Assembly (NCBI RefSeq): GCF_000772945.1
Contig: NZ_JPVN01000006.1
Location: 124,001-188,000, forward strand
Length of the DNA: 64,000 nt
Direction: 5' to 3'
From: Ureibacillus manganicus DSM 26584
Lineage (GTDB): Bacteria; Bacillota; Bacilli; Bacillales_A; Planococcaceae
In this document: piece by piece, positions 35,241-43,628 of the stretch
Layout: each line of letters opens with the position of its first letter
Position numbering within the stretch: the first letter of the stretch is position 1
Translations under genes and position numbers: made by a program
The notes under the pieces: model-generated
Told to the model about the DNA's origin: nothing
Seen by the model: the letters and a program-made list of their open reading frames with translations, nothing else
The model's database searches: none

Positions 35241-35267
35241 AACGAGGTGGCAATCGGTTTTGTGACA
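35241..35267 (-). promoter_or_regulatory. Predicted ECF41 autoregulated promoter
   Basis: On the minus strand TGTCACA (35267-35261), a 16-base spacer and CGTT (35244-35241) lie about 35 bases upstream of the oxidoreductase start. The published ECF41 target motif is TGTCACA with about 16 bases to CGTC, so the match is complete but for the last base. It suggests the operon is transcribed by its own sigma factor. Confidence 0.75.
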
Positions 35268-35449
35268 CCAAAATAACCCGTAATTTGAAAAAGTAAAAAG
35301 TTGTTAATAATACTCTTTTATGATGAGGAATTATATTCATTGGAGCTAGTGTAGTTCACATTACATTTTCATATTGTTTTTAGAAATGAAGAAGGGAAAA
35401 TGAGGTGGTTGGTTAATAGATAAAGTATTAGGAAAAGGAGGAACACATA

Positions 35450-36286
35450 ATGGGCCAAGATTTAGCAAAACTATACGCACCTTATCAAATTCCCACTGAA
35501 ATCGTAGAACTGTTTAAACTTGAAGCTGAATTGAAAAAGGATGAATTATCTCTAGAGATGATTGGACTTAGACCGATTTATGAGCCATATGCTTATTCAA
35601 TTACTCCAGTTGATTGCATTCCTTTTGCTGAAACAGGTGGTGATGGAATTCATTTTGCTTTTCTAACGGAATTTGGAAAGGTTAATAGCTTGGAAGAAGC
35701 GCCAATTATCTGTATTAGCCCTACAAATGATCCACCAATTCGGTTGGTTGCGAAAAATATCCGTGATTTCTTTGATTTAGTAAGCTCTGTGCCATATGCA
35801 GAACTTTTAGAGAGTATTTGGGATTTTAATGATGAAGTAAAATTGAATGAACTGATTGAGGAAATGGAACAAGATACCCCTACTGATTGGAAAGAAAGAC
35901 GTCATGCAATATTAAATAGGGTAAAACAAACATTTAGTGCCAAAGAAAAACAGGTCGTTACCTATATGAAAGAAATTCTGGACAAGCGTGAGAAAGAAAC
36001 TGTTATTTCTACATTAGATAATTTAGGGATTATAGGTACTTTAAATCCACAGGCAAGTAAACAAAAGTTTCAATTCGAGCATCCTTTGAATCAAGCTCGC
36101 TTAAACAGCATGAAGCAGTTTTTGCACAATGCAAACACCGTTGAAAGGTTAGCATTCATCCGTGATGCAAATTATTATTATGTTGTCGCACCAGGATTCG
36201 ATGAAGACATTTTACATTTGATATCCGATCTTTTGGTTGGTTTAAATCTTTCTGCTGAAAGGGAAAGATTAAATTGGAGAATATAA
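35450..36286 (+). CDS. Uncharacterised soluble protein (possibly SMI1/KNR4-like fold)
   Basis: 278 residues, no signal peptide or membrane segment. The first 120 residues (TPVDCIPFAETGGDGIHFAF; VSSVPYAELLESIWDF) resemble SUKH/SMI1-KNR4-type proteins used in immunity and scaffolding, but I am not certain. The rest is charged and helical. AAAGGAGGAACAC lies before the ATG. Followed after 16 bases by the HEAT-like gene, so the two form an operon. Confidence 0.6.
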   Translation: MGQDLAKLYAPYQIPTEIVELFKLEAELKKDELSLEMIGLRPIYEPYAYSITPVDCIPFAETGGDGIHFAFLTEFGKVNSLEEAPIICISPTNDPPIRLVAKNIRDFFDLVSSVPYAELLESIWDFNDEVKLNELIEEMEQDTPTDWKERRHAILNRVKQTFSAKEKQVVTYMKEILDKREKETVISTLDNLGIIGTLNPQASKQKFQFEHPLNQARLNSMKQFLHNANTVERLAFIRDANYYYVVAPGFDEDILHLISDLLVGLNLSAERERLNWRI

Positions 36287-36302
36287 AAAATAGGAGCCTT
36301 GA

Positions 36303-36926
36303 ATGACTATAGTAAACAGATTAGCTTCACAGTTAGATCGCCGTGATGAGGAACCGAATATCGAACTTGCCCATGAACTAGCAAGTGAAGAAAACAAAGT
36401 AGGGATAATAGAAATTATTGATAACCTTTCTAACAAAGATAAAAAAATTCGTCATGATTGTATCAAAGTGACTTATGAGATAGGACAAGTTAAACCAGAG
36501 TTAATTAGCGATTATGCAATAAAGTTTGTCGGGTTGTTAAGAAGTCGTGACAATCGGATGGTCTGGGGGGCAATGCAGGCGTTAGCAACCATTGCTCATT
36601 TGAAGGCGGATTTGCTTATGAAGCAATTACACGAAATTCAACTTGCTGTAAAAAACGGCTCAGTTATCACGGTTGATAAAGGGATAATAACATTGGCGAA
36701 AGTAGCTGCATCGAACAAAGAAAAAAATGAGCGAATATTTCCTTTCTTAATTGAACATTTAAAAAAATGCAGAACAAAAGAAGTGCCGCAGCACGCAGAA
36801 AGCACATGCATTGCTGTTAATGATGAAAATAAAGAGGAGTTTCTTCAAGTATTACGTGAAAGAGAACCATACATGACAGAGCCTCAAAGAAAGCGAATTG
36901 CTAAGCTTATTAAGTCGGTTGGATAA
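36303..36926 (+). CDS. HEAT-repeat-like protein
   Basis: 207 residues, made of antiparallel helical repeats such as KDKKIRHDCIKVTYEIGQVK and DNRMVWGAMQALATIAHLKA, the pattern of HEAT/ARM folds. Such proteins are protein-binding scaffolds without enzymatic sites. TAGGAG lies before the ATG. Second gene of the operon with the protein encoded upstream; followed by a terminator. Confidence 0.7.
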   Translation: MTIVNRLASQLDRRDEEPNIELAHELASEENKVGIIEIIDNLSNKDKKIRHDCIKVTYEIGQVKPELISDYAIKFVGLLRSRDNRMVWGAMQALATIAHLKADLLMKQLHEIQLAVKNGSVITVDKGIITLAKVAASNKEKNERIFPFLIEHLKKCRTKEVPQHAESTCIAVNDENKEEFLQVLREREPYMTEPQRKRIAKLIKSVG

Positions 36927-36941
36927 TAATAAACACACATA

Positions 36942-36976
36942 AAAAGCGCATGGATTTAATTGTCCATGCGTTTTAA
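36942..36976 (+). terminator. Terminator after the HEAT-like gene
   Basis: CGCATGGA pairs with TCCATGCG over an 8-base loop, flanked by AAAAAG and TTTTAAAG. Confidence 0.85.
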
Positions 36977-37268
36977 AGTCCCTAAAATGTTTCTATATGT
37001 AATTGAAGTTGTCGGAAAAAGTAATGAAATAAGTTCATTCAATTATCCCTACTCAACAAAATTCGATTATTTCCAAGGAAATATTTCAAATAACCATTAC
37101 TGTTTGTCTAATGTACCCGAAAGCTCAAAAGCAAATACAAAAAGAGTCGACACTTCTAATGAAGGTCGACAAAGGGAGGTGTATGAAAGGGTTATAATAA
37201 CTAATGAAATTTTTCCATTTTTAGAACAGCTTTTATCAAATATTCCGAGAGTAAATGAACAGCAATAA
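36960..37268 (+). CDS. Doubtful reading frame, 102 codons
   Basis: The frame opens at a TTG inside the terminator hairpin and has no ribosome site; the first internal ATG codons (36967 region onward) also lack one. The second half (RVDTSNEGRQREVYERVIIT, then NEIFPFLEQLLSNIP) reads like protein. It may be the 3' part of a gene that lost its start, or chance. A good Shine-Dalgarno (AAAGGGAGGTG) inside it precedes only a five-codon frame. Kept at low confidence. Confidence 0.25.
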   Translation: MSMRFKVPKMFLYVIEVVGKSNEISSFNYPYSTKFDYFQGNISNNHYCLSNVPESSKANTKRVDTSNEGRQREVYERVIITNEIFPFLEQLLSNIPRVNEQQ

Positions 37269-37539
37269 AGAAAGAATATTCACAGTGATTTCCCCGAATA
37301 AGACTTATCATTGCAAATGTCTGCATTTCTAAAATAATTTGTTCTAATTTTTGTATCATAGTAGTCTATTCTAAAGAAATCATGTTAACTGGGACATTTA
37401 ATTAGTGTTTTTACGTATCTTGCTACTTAACTTTTAACTGTTAGAATTAAATACATATATTCGTGACAAATGCTAAGGTTGATGAATTGAACAACAATAT
37501 AATATGAACTAGTAGTTTTATAAAAGGGGACATGAATTC

Positions 37540-37983
37540 ATGGAATATTATAAATATCTAAGGCAATACGTAGGAACGAAACCTTTAATTTTACCGGGAT
37601 CTGTAGTAATTATTCGGAACAATCAAGGGGAAGTATTGTTACAAAAAAGACCTGAGGGTAGATGGGGGTTGCCAGGTGGATTGATGAATCTTGGAGAAAG
37701 TTTTGAACAAGTGGCTATTCGAGAAGTATTAGAAGAAACAGGTTTACATATTCAGAGCTTAAGATTATTGGCGGTGTTTTCGGGTGAGGATACGTATGTG
37801 AAAGGTGCAAATGGAGATGAGTTTTACTCTGTAACTGCGGTATTTATGACGGATCAAACTAAAGGTGAAATTCATTTTGAAACACCAGAAACAGTAGATG
37901 TCCAATATTTTAAGAATGATGAACTACCAGAACAAATGGTTGGTAGCCATCGTAATTTTATTTATCAGTTTTTATTTGAGTAA
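37540..37983 (+). CDS. Nudix hydrolase
   Basis: 147 residues. The Nudix box is complete: GGLMNLGESFEQVAIREV followed by LEETG, supplying the metal-binding glutamates. It hydrolyses nucleoside diphosphates linked to another group; substrate unknown. AAAAGGGGA lies before the ATG. Single-gene unit; a stretch of 270 bases upstream shows nothing recognisable. Confidence 0.9.
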   Translation: MEYYKYLRQYVGTKPLILPGSVVIIRNNQGEVLLQKRPEGRWGLPGGLMNLGESFEQVAIREVLEETGLHIQSLRLLAVFSGEDTYVKGANGDEFYSVTAVFMTDQTKGEIHFETPETVDVQYFKNDELPEQMVGSHRNFIYQFLFE

Positions 37984-38284
37984 AAAACTACAGTACCCAG
38001 GGTTTATTCTGAAAAAGTAAACTGCTACAAAAATAATTACCAAAGTGAAATATTGATGGCATAATAGGACAAGTGTCGATATGTGTATACACCCAAATAG
38101 GTAATAATGATAGAAATTCTTATTCACACAATGGGGAGGCAGTTCCCTAATTCAAAAAAATAATGTATTGAACATTTATGCCTGTCCACTTTTAGGATAG
38201 GCTTTCATTTTTATGTTCATGTATAATTGATTGAGAGTTACATTAAAAAGTCTATTAAAACTTGCACTGTTAAAGGAGTAACGT
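37984..38284. other. Intergenic region between two Nudix genes
   Basis: About 300 bases. A terminator-like hairpin lies at 38180-38212 (GCCTGTCC with GGATAGGC, then TTTCATTTTT). Nothing else was recognised. Confidence 0.5.
38180..38212 (+). terminator. Terminator-like hairpin upstream of second Nudix gene
   Basis: GCCTGTCC pairs with GGATAGGC over an 8-base loop, followed by TTTCATTTTT. It is about 70 bases before the next start, so it could also act as an attenuator. Confidence 0.6.
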
Positions 38285-38851
38285 ATGAATCTTAAAGAAC
38301 AAATACAACATTATAACCCATATAACGCACAAGAGAAAAAGGACCAGGAAATCATCTTACGATATATGGATACTTTTGATAACTTGTTAACGAGAGAAAA
38401 TGAATTTGCTCACTTTACTGCATCTGCATGGCTAGTAAATAAAGACCATACAAAAGTATTGATGGCTTACCATAATATTTATGATTCTTGGTCTTGGGTT
38501 GGCGGACATGCTGATGGAGACGATGACCTGCTTCAAGTAGCTATAAAAGAGGCGAAGGAAGAAACGGGGTTAGTTAACGTAGAACCTATTACAGACGCGA
38601 TTTATTCTATTGAGATATTAGGGGTTCCTGCTCACGAAAAGCGCGGTCAACACGTGGCAACACATGTGCATTTAAATGTTACTTATTTACTCACAGCCGA
38701 TGAAAATGATCTAACTCATATTAAACCTGATGAGAATAGTGACATTAGGTGGATGGAATTAGAAGAAGCGGTAGAAGCTAGTACAGAACGAGAGATGAAA
38801 GTTGTTTATCAGAAGTTGAATGATAAGTTAAAGGTGTACCAAGTAAACTAA
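38285..38851 (+). CDS. Nudix hydrolase with variant Nudix box
   Basis: 188 residues. The Nudix motif is GGHADGDDDLLQVAIKEA followed by KEETG. The first conserved Glu of the consensus is Asp and the Arg of REUxEE is Lys, but the EE pair is kept. An N-terminal extension of about 45 residues (NPYNAQEKKDQEIILRYM) and AHEKRGQHVATHVHLNV fit the group related to NUDIX proteins of the YjaD/isopentenyl-type layout. AAAGGAG lies before the ATG. Unrelated in detail to the Nudix gene upstream. Confidence 0.87.
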   Translation: MNLKEQIQHYNPYNAQEKKDQEIILRYMDTFDNLLTRENEFAHFTASAWLVNKDHTKVLMAYHNIYDSWSWVGGHADGDDDLLQVAIKEAKEETGLVNVEPITDAIYSIEILGVPAHEKRGQHVATHVHLNVTYLLTADENDLTHIKPDENSDIRWMELEEAVEASTEREMKVVYQKLNDKLKVYQVN

Positions 38852-38907
38852 ATTGTTAAAGTTGATAACAACGTTAAATGTACTACTAATAATAGGAGAT
38901 AAATAAA

Positions 38908-39456
38908 ATGAAACTTGTTGGTATTTCTGGTGCTCTGGCCGGGTATAAAACTTACACAGTAATACATAAGGTTTTACAAGCTGCTAAATCTTTTGATTCA
39001 GATATAGAAATTGAATTGATTGACTTAAAGGATTATGATGTAGAGTTTGTTAAAGGAACACCGCTAAGCTACTATAACGCAGACACTGTAAAGGTAGTAG
39101 ATACTATTCTCGCAGCAGATTGCATTGTTATAGGAACACCAATTTACCAAGCCTCCATTACAGGTGCTTTAAAAAACTTACTAGATCATTTACCTGTGGA
39201 AGCCCTTCTTAATAAAGTAACAGGGTTGATTGCAACAGGGGGAACAGATAAGCACTATCTTGTATTGGATTATCATCTAAAACCAATTCTATCTTTCTTA
39301 AAAGGGGTCGTTCCAGATAACAGTGTCTATGTGTTAAATGATCATTTTGATGAGGAAAATGAAATCCATGACGCAAATATCAATAGACGTATTAAGAAAT
39401 TAGGAGAAGACATCATTCAACTTCAAAAACTAGTTAATGAAAAAAGCAAAATTTAA
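38908..39456 (+). CDS. NADPH-dependent FMN reductase
   Basis: 182 residues, flavodoxin-like fold. The FMN-binding start is GISGALAGYKTYTVI, and the second loop GTPIYQASITGALKNLLDHL is diagnostic of the SsuE/ArsH-type NAD(P)H:FMN reductases. It supplies reduced FMN or reduces quinones in the cytoplasm. AATAGGAG lies before the ATG. It follows the Nudix gene by 56 bases. Confidence 0.9.
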   Translation: MKLVGISGALAGYKTYTVIHKVLQAAKSFDSDIEIELIDLKDYDVEFVKGTPLSYYNADTVKVVDTILAADCIVIGTPIYQASITGALKNLLDHLPVEALLNKVTGLIATGGTDKHYLVLDYHLKPILSFLKGVVPDNSVYVLNDHFDEENEIHDANINRRIKKLGEDIIQLQKLVNEKSKI

Positions 39457-39472
39457 ATTTCGATTTAAATAA

Positions 39473-39531
39473 AAACGCTTGGAAGATGGCTATAACCTAA
39501 AGGGGAAAGCCATCTTTCAAGCGTTTCTTTA
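39473..39531. terminator. Bidirectional terminator
   Basis: AAACGCTTGGAAGATGGCT pairs with AGCCATCTTTCAAGCGTTT (one mismatch), flanked by A and T runs. It separates the reductase and the convergent DoxX-like gene. Confidence 0.9.
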
Positions 39532-39537
39532 GTATGC

Positions 39538-39930
39538 CTATAATGACTGTTTTGCTTTTACATCAAATAAGTATTTAAAATAATGCCAGTAGTAATAAAC
39601 CAAATACCCATAAGCAAGACACATAGCAATGGCTAATAGTAAAAGTGACCAATCTAAAAATAAATGAAGCAATAAAATGTTAACGATAATGGCAGCTAAT
39701 GCAACAAGTGTGAATACGACAAAACGATTGGCCAACAATAATATTCCACAAACAACCTCAAGCCCTTTTTCTGCAAATAACAAATATTCAAACTGGAACA
39801 AAGCCATTGCAGCAGGACTAGTTGGTGCAATTGGTTCAAAGCCAAAACCAACAACAAATCCATTAATCCCAGCACCTAAAAATACAAGACCTAGGAACAC
39901 TCTCGCAATATGCATTAAAATTATTTTCAA
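39538..39930 (-). CDS. DoxX-like membrane protein
   Basis: 130 residues from a TTG with GGGAG about 8 bases upstream. Four hydrophobic segments (about 5-25, 48-68, 70-90, 95-118). ARVFLGLVFLGAGINGFV and AEKGLEVVCGILLLANRF match the DoxX/DoxX-like family. Role not known in detail; relatives act in redox-linked membrane complexes. Confidence 0.75.
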   Translation of the reverse strand: MKIILMHIARVFLGLVFLGAGINGFVVGFGFEPIAPTSPAAMALFQFEYLLFAEKGLEVVCGILLLANRFVVFTLVALAAIIVNILLLHLFLDWSLLLLAIAMCLAYGYLVYYYWHYFKYLFDVKAKQSL

Positions 39931-40002
39931 TTGGAAGCTCCCTTAAGAATTTTTATAAGTATATTAATGAGCACGGAAAATTATTTATCATCAGGCAAAT
40001 AT

Positions 40003-40036
40003 AAAAAAGGATCTGAGCTTAGCAGGCTCAGATCAA
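40003..40036 (-). terminator. Terminator of the regulator-pheromone operon
   Basis: On the minus strand GATCTGAGCC pairs with GGCTCAGATC-like GCTCAGATCC, followed by TTTTTTATAT. It lies about 45 bases after the pheromone-precursor stop. Confidence 0.8.
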
Positions 40037-40081
40037 AGTGGCATTTTAACGAAATAAAGTTAAATATAGAAGGTTATTAAA

Positions 40082-40237
40082 TTAGCGATCTAACGTGTAT
40101 CCACCAACACTCATTGGTTTTACGATTGGACCTGGATCGATTTCATAAATTGATGCTTCCGAAGGTGAAGCTGTAAAAATTGCAAAACCAGAAACTAAAG
40201 CAAGTGCTAGAACTAACTTTTTCATTTTTTTAGCCAT
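40082..40237 (-). CDS. Secreted signalling-peptide precursor (Phr/NprX-like), 51 residues
   Basis: ATG at 40237 with a near-perfect AAAGGGAGGTG about 8 bases upstream; the site itself lies in the last codons of the regulator gene and the ATG overlaps its stop (ATGGCTAA). The product has a basic start (MAKKMKK), a hydrophobic core (residues 8-22), a signal-peptidase-like site PSEA-S at 28/29, and a C-terminal part IDPGPIVKPMSVGGYTLDR. This is the architecture of Phr, PapR and NprX pheromone precursors encoded just after their RRNPP receptors. A mature pheromone would be cut from the C-terminal 23 residues. Ser, Thr and no Cys are present, which matters if the linked YcaO acts on it. Confidence 0.85.
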   Translation of the reverse strand: MAKKMKKLVLALALVSGFAIFTASPSEASIYEIDPGPIVKPMSVGGYTLDR

Positions 40238-41501
40238 TGTTCTTTTCACCTCCCTTTAATAGATTTTCATATGCATCAAAGGCATATTTGTAAAGTTCAT
40301 TACTTTTTTTATAAAATTTATTTTTTTCTAAAATAGCACCAAATTCTTTTGAGAAGAAGATGATTATTTCGTATACACGATTTTTAATTACTTGTGGAAA
40401 ATTAGTGTTTAGTATGGTAAATATTTCATCCATATCTTTATATTCAGAAAATAATAAACAGCTTAATAAATTGTTTGAAATAACATATAGTTCTGGTGGG
40501 TTTGCTGACTCCATAACATGATCAGCCTTATTTAAATAAGCTTTTGCTTCTTTAAAATCCCCAATCTTATAATAAGTTCTCGCTAGATTTGATAGTACAT
40601 TATAGTTTTCAGGTGAAATCTCTAAAGCAGATTGATAATACAATATAGCATCATGATATAAATATTGACACTCACTGGAATAGCCTAAATCATTATAAAT
40701 CATTAATTTGTCAGAGTTTGAAGAGTTGTTCAACTGCTCAACAATACTAAGAGCTTGTTTATAATATTTAATTGCTACATCCCATTCATAAACATTGTTA
40801 TAAGCTATTCCTAATAGAACAAGTGCCTTAACCATGTGTTGTAAATGGAAAACGTCGCTATATTCAGCTAATGCTTTTTTAGCATAGTCAATACATTGTT
40901 TGTACAATCGCACTCGTTTAAAGCAAAGGGCAATATGATAATACAAAGTACCATGTTCTTCTTTTGAGCCAAAGTTGAGATTGTGTTCTTGTGTATAATC
41001 TTCAAATACTTGAATTGCTTCTTCATTTTTATTTAAAAAGATAAAACACACAACATAGGCATTGATGAACATGAACTTTTCATAACTATTTAAACTAGAG
41101 AAAATACTGTAGACATCATCCAAGACTTCTTTCGCTTGTGCATACTCTCGAAGTGTTATTAAATATCTAGAATAGATGATCTTGTATTTAATGACTAAGC
41201 CTTGGTTGATCTTACTCTCAAGATTTAAATAGTGAGATAAATCTTTTTTTAACGGAGTTTTCTTTGTTAAGTGTTCATACCAGTCATCTAAATCATTCTC
41301 AATTTCAATTGAATCATAGATAACCTCATCGTAGTCCGCCCCAAGTTTACCAAGAAGCAAACGATAGATTTCTTCGTCTGGTGTTACGTGATTATTTTCA
41401 ATACGACTTAAATAGGAATTGGTACAAATGCCGAGTGCTAACTCTTCTTGACTGATTCCTTTTTCAATTCGTTTGAATTTAATAATATCTCCAATTTTCA
41501 T
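40230..41501 (-). CDS. RRNPP-family HTH-TPR quorum-sensing regulator (NprR-like)
   Basis: 423 residues from the ATG at 41501, with CGGAGG 8 bases upstream; earlier in-frame starts lack a site. The N-terminal helix-turn-helix is IIKFKRIEKGISQEELALGI and SYLSRIENNHVTPDEEI (residues 5-45). From about 100 to the end there are tetratricopeptide repeats, for example LVLLGIAYNNVYEWDVAIKY and SNLARTYYKIGDFKEAKAYL. Length and layout match NprR. Such proteins bind a re-imported oligopeptide in the TPR groove and change DNA binding. The peptide gene overlaps its 3' end, and a YcaO operon is transcribed divergently, the likely target. Confidence 0.9.
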   Translation of the reverse strand: MKIGDIIKFKRIEKGISQEELALGICTNSYLSRIENNHVTPDEEIYRLLLGKLGADYDEVIYDSIEIENDLDDWYEHLTKKTPLKKDLSHYLNLESKINQGLVIKYKIIYSRYLITLREYAQAKEVLDDVYSIFSSLNSYEKFMFINAYVVCFIFLNKNEEAIQVFEDYTQEHNLNFGSKEEHGTLYYHIALCFKRVRLYKQCIDYAKKALAEYSDVFHLQHMVKALVLLGIAYNNVYEWDVAIKYYKQALSIVEQLNNSSNSDKLMIYNDLGYSSECQYLYHDAILYYQSALEISPENYNVLSNLARTYYKIGDFKEAKAYLNKADHVMESANPPELYVISNNLLSCLLFSEYKDMDEIFTILNTNFPQVIKNRVYEIIIFFSKEFGAILEKNKFYKKSNELYKYAFDAYENLLKGGEKNNG

Positions 41502-41675
41502 ACCAAATTCCTCCGAATTAACCTCATTATTACATAAAGTTGGTAGAAGTTGAATGCTATTCAATGTTTTCACAAATACAAATTTTTTTACCACTTTAAC
41601 CTATGTATTTTAGTCAAACTTTCATAAAAAACGAGTAAACTAGTCTCACTTTCCTCAAAGTTGATTATTAACTCC

Positions 41676-41702
41676 ACTTTAAATGGGGGTCCCCAATAAA
41701 GT
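41676..41702. promoter_or_regulatory. Candidate operator of the NprR-like regulator
   Basis: An imperfect 27-base inverted repeat: ACTTTAAATGGGG, one central base, then TCCCCAATAAAGT. It ends 9 bases before the predicted -35 of the YcaO operon, a position typical for an activator. It lies in the 320-base divergent region between regulator and YcaO unit. Binding by the regulator is an inference. Confidence 0.55.
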
Positions 41703-41710
41703 TTGTTCGA

Positions 41711-41738
41711 TTTGAAAATTTCTGAAATATCCTATAAT
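41711..41738 (+). promoter_or_regulatory. Predicted promoter of the YcaO operon
   Basis: TTTGAA at 41711-41716, a 16-base spacer, then TATAAT at 41733-41738. The start codon of the first gene is about 84 bases further on. The -35 is poor, as expected for an activated promoter. Confidence 0.5.
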
Positions 41739-41821
41739 TAATACTAACAGAAAGCAAGATTGATATTAATACTTGCAGAAATATAAAATCAAATGTTCCT
41801 ATATGAAATGGAGGGAAGAGT

Positions 41822-42352
41822 ATGTTTGTAAAACTTAAAGAGAAAAAGATGAATAATGGGAATCTAGTCATTCAATCTAAAATAACTTCATTATTAAAAG
41901 ATCAGCCAAGTAAAAAAGTTGAAGGATTGAATAAGGAAGCAAAAGTTGCTGCTAAATCAAATTGTACTAGATTATCCAAACAATCTATTTCCACTATTAA
42001 CAGCACCTTGAATCGGTTATTTAACCAAGGACTACTCAAAAAGTTCCATTATAAAGAGATAGAGAGTGTTTTAATCATTACGAAAAACCTTTCAGAAGAA
42101 ATTCAACAATGCATTAATTACGAGAAATATGCCTACGACATTCGTGTCATTCATATAGAAGAAATGTCACAAGTAGATTCTAATACAGATATAATCTTTG
42201 CTTTTGACTTCGTTTATGAAACTATTTTTTTCAATGAAATTTCTGAACAAGCTAGAGGTAAGAATGTACCGTTTATTCAATTTGAAATAGCAGATAAGAG
42301 TCTATATATGGGTCCAGTCTATTTTAACGCAAGAGCCAGTGTGATTGTTTGA
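41822..42352 (+). CDS. Small ThiF-like/RRE-like partner of the YcaO enzyme (tentative)
   Basis: 176 residues, ATG with TGGAGGGA about 6 bases upstream. The N-terminal 75 residues are basic and helical with a possible winged-helix segment (LSKQSISTINSTLNRLFNQG). The C-terminal half (VLIITKNLSEEI; TDIIFAFDFVYE; GKNVPFIQFEIADKSLYMGP) resembles the end of the ThiF-like leader-binding proteins that work with YcaO cyclodehydratases, where a G-x-PF and I/M-GP block is common. It is much shorter than those partners (usually over 300 residues) and no CxxC zinc motifs are seen. Directly upstream of the YcaO gene in the same operon. The assignment is tentative. Confidence 0.5.
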   Translation: MFVKLKEKKMNNGNLVIQSKITSLLKDQPSKKVEGLNKEAKVAAKSNCTRLSKQSISTINSTLNRLFNQGLLKKFHYKEIESVLIITKNLSEEIQQCINYEKYAYDIRVIHIEEMSQVDSNTDIIFAFDFVYETIFFNEISEQARGKNVPFIQFEIADKSLYMGPVYFNARASVIV

Positions 42353-42408
42353 TCATAAATTTGTTGCTCGTTTGTGAAGTTTAATACAAAGTAGAAGGGG
42401 TGCTATTA

Positions 42409-43590
42409 ATGTATAAAGGTAATTTAATTCATACTTTAGAGAGTGTTCCTATTAGTGTGATGAATAATCAGTTTCATCGATATATGGCCATAATAAAACA
42501 AAAATATGAACAAAGGATTTTTCCTGGCACAGGTTTTTCAATGGATTATCACGTTGCAAAATCTCATGCAGTGGGGGAAGCAATCGAGCGCTATTGTGCT
42601 GGTATTATGAACCCCTCAGGTATTAAGGAACAATCTGAAAACAACCTGGACTATCCATGTATAACTCCTTTGCAATTCAATCGATATACAAAGGAACAAT
42701 ATGCAAACCATATTAAGGTTGAACAATACGATGAAAAAGAAGCTCGTAATTGGGTTCTTTCCAATAACTATATAACGGGAGAAGAAGTTTATTTACCCAT
42801 AGAAACAGTATATTTGTTAATACCAAATCATTATAAGAAGTTTAGAGATGTTGTATCAACGGGACTAGCATCAGGACCAAGCTTTAATGATGCAATTGAA
42901 AATGCATTAAATGAGTGTATAGAAAATGATGCGTTTATGCTGTTTTGGCTATTAAAGAAAGTGAATTATGAAATTTCATTGGAAAGTATTAATACTTCAA
43001 GAATAAAAAAATTAGTTACTTTAATGGAAGGTCTAAACTATTCCCTTAAAATTTACGATATCTCTCAACCTGATATAAATTCCTTTACCATCTTAACTGT
43101 CATCAAGGCAAAGGATTCAAAAGGATTTTTTATGACAGCTTCTACCAATCGTAATATACGTAAGGCAATAAAAAAGTCAATTGAAGAAGCAATAAGTGGA
43201 TATGTCACTTTACAGGAAAAGAGTGTTTATCAATCGAATACAGATGCGGATATGACAAACGAAGGATCTGTTTATGATTACTTTAATGGATATGACGAGC
43301 AAGTATTAACAGATGTAATCAGTCCAGAAATAGAAGTGAAGAATTTGGAGTCAATTGAGCAAGAATATACGTTTTCGGAGATGGTTTGCTCTGTTGCAAA
43401 ACAAACTGATATTTATTATAAAGATTTAACTACAGAAGATATAAGAGAATTGAACTTAATCTCTTTAAGAGTGGTTACACCGAGTTTTTTAATAGTACCT
43501 TATGAAAAACAAGCACTCTTAGAATCAGAGAGATTACGAAAATTTACAGACGGGGTAGAGTTAAATTTGAAACCACATCCGTTCCCATAA
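42409..43590 (+). CDS. YcaO-domain cyclodehydratase-like enzyme
   Basis: 393 residues from the ATG at 42409 (GAAGGGGTG 6 bases upstream). The ATP-binding motifs of YcaO are present: SHAVGEAIERY (52-62) and NALNECIENDAFMLFW (165-180), then IKKSIEEAISGYVTLQ near 255-269. The protein ends ...LKPHPFP, a C-terminal PxPxP motif known to be important in azoline-forming YcaOs. These enzymes use ATP to convert Cys, Ser or Thr in a peptide to thiazoline or oxazoline rings. There is no dehydrogenase, TfuA, transporter, protease or obvious precursor gene beside it. It is transcribed with the small ThiF-like protein and divergently from the pheromone receptor. Confidence 0.9.
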   Translation: MYKGNLIHTLESVPISVMNNQFHRYMAIIKQKYEQRIFPGTGFSMDYHVAKSHAVGEAIERYCAGIMNPSGIKEQSENNLDYPCITPLQFNRYTKEQYANHIKVEQYDEKEARNWVLSNNYITGEEVYLPIETVYLLIPNHYKKFRDVVSTGLASGPSFNDAIENALNECIENDAFMLFWLLKKVNYEISLESINTSRIKKLVTLMEGLNYSLKIYDISQPDINSFTILTVIKAKDSKGFFMTASTNRNIRKAIKKSIEEAISGYVTLQEKSVYQSNTDADMTNEGSVYDYFNGYDEQVLTDVISPEIEVKNLESIEQEYTFSEMVCSVAKQTDIYYKDLTTEDIRELNLISLRVVTPSFLIVPYEKQALLESERLRKFTDGVELNLKPHPFP

Positions 43591-43628
43591 CATTAGTAAT
43601 AAAACCACTTAAAATAGCTGCAAACAAT

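Noticed and set aside
38090-38160. 17-codon frame with ATG near 38108 between the two Nudix genes
   Set aside because: No ribosome site and no conserved-looking features.
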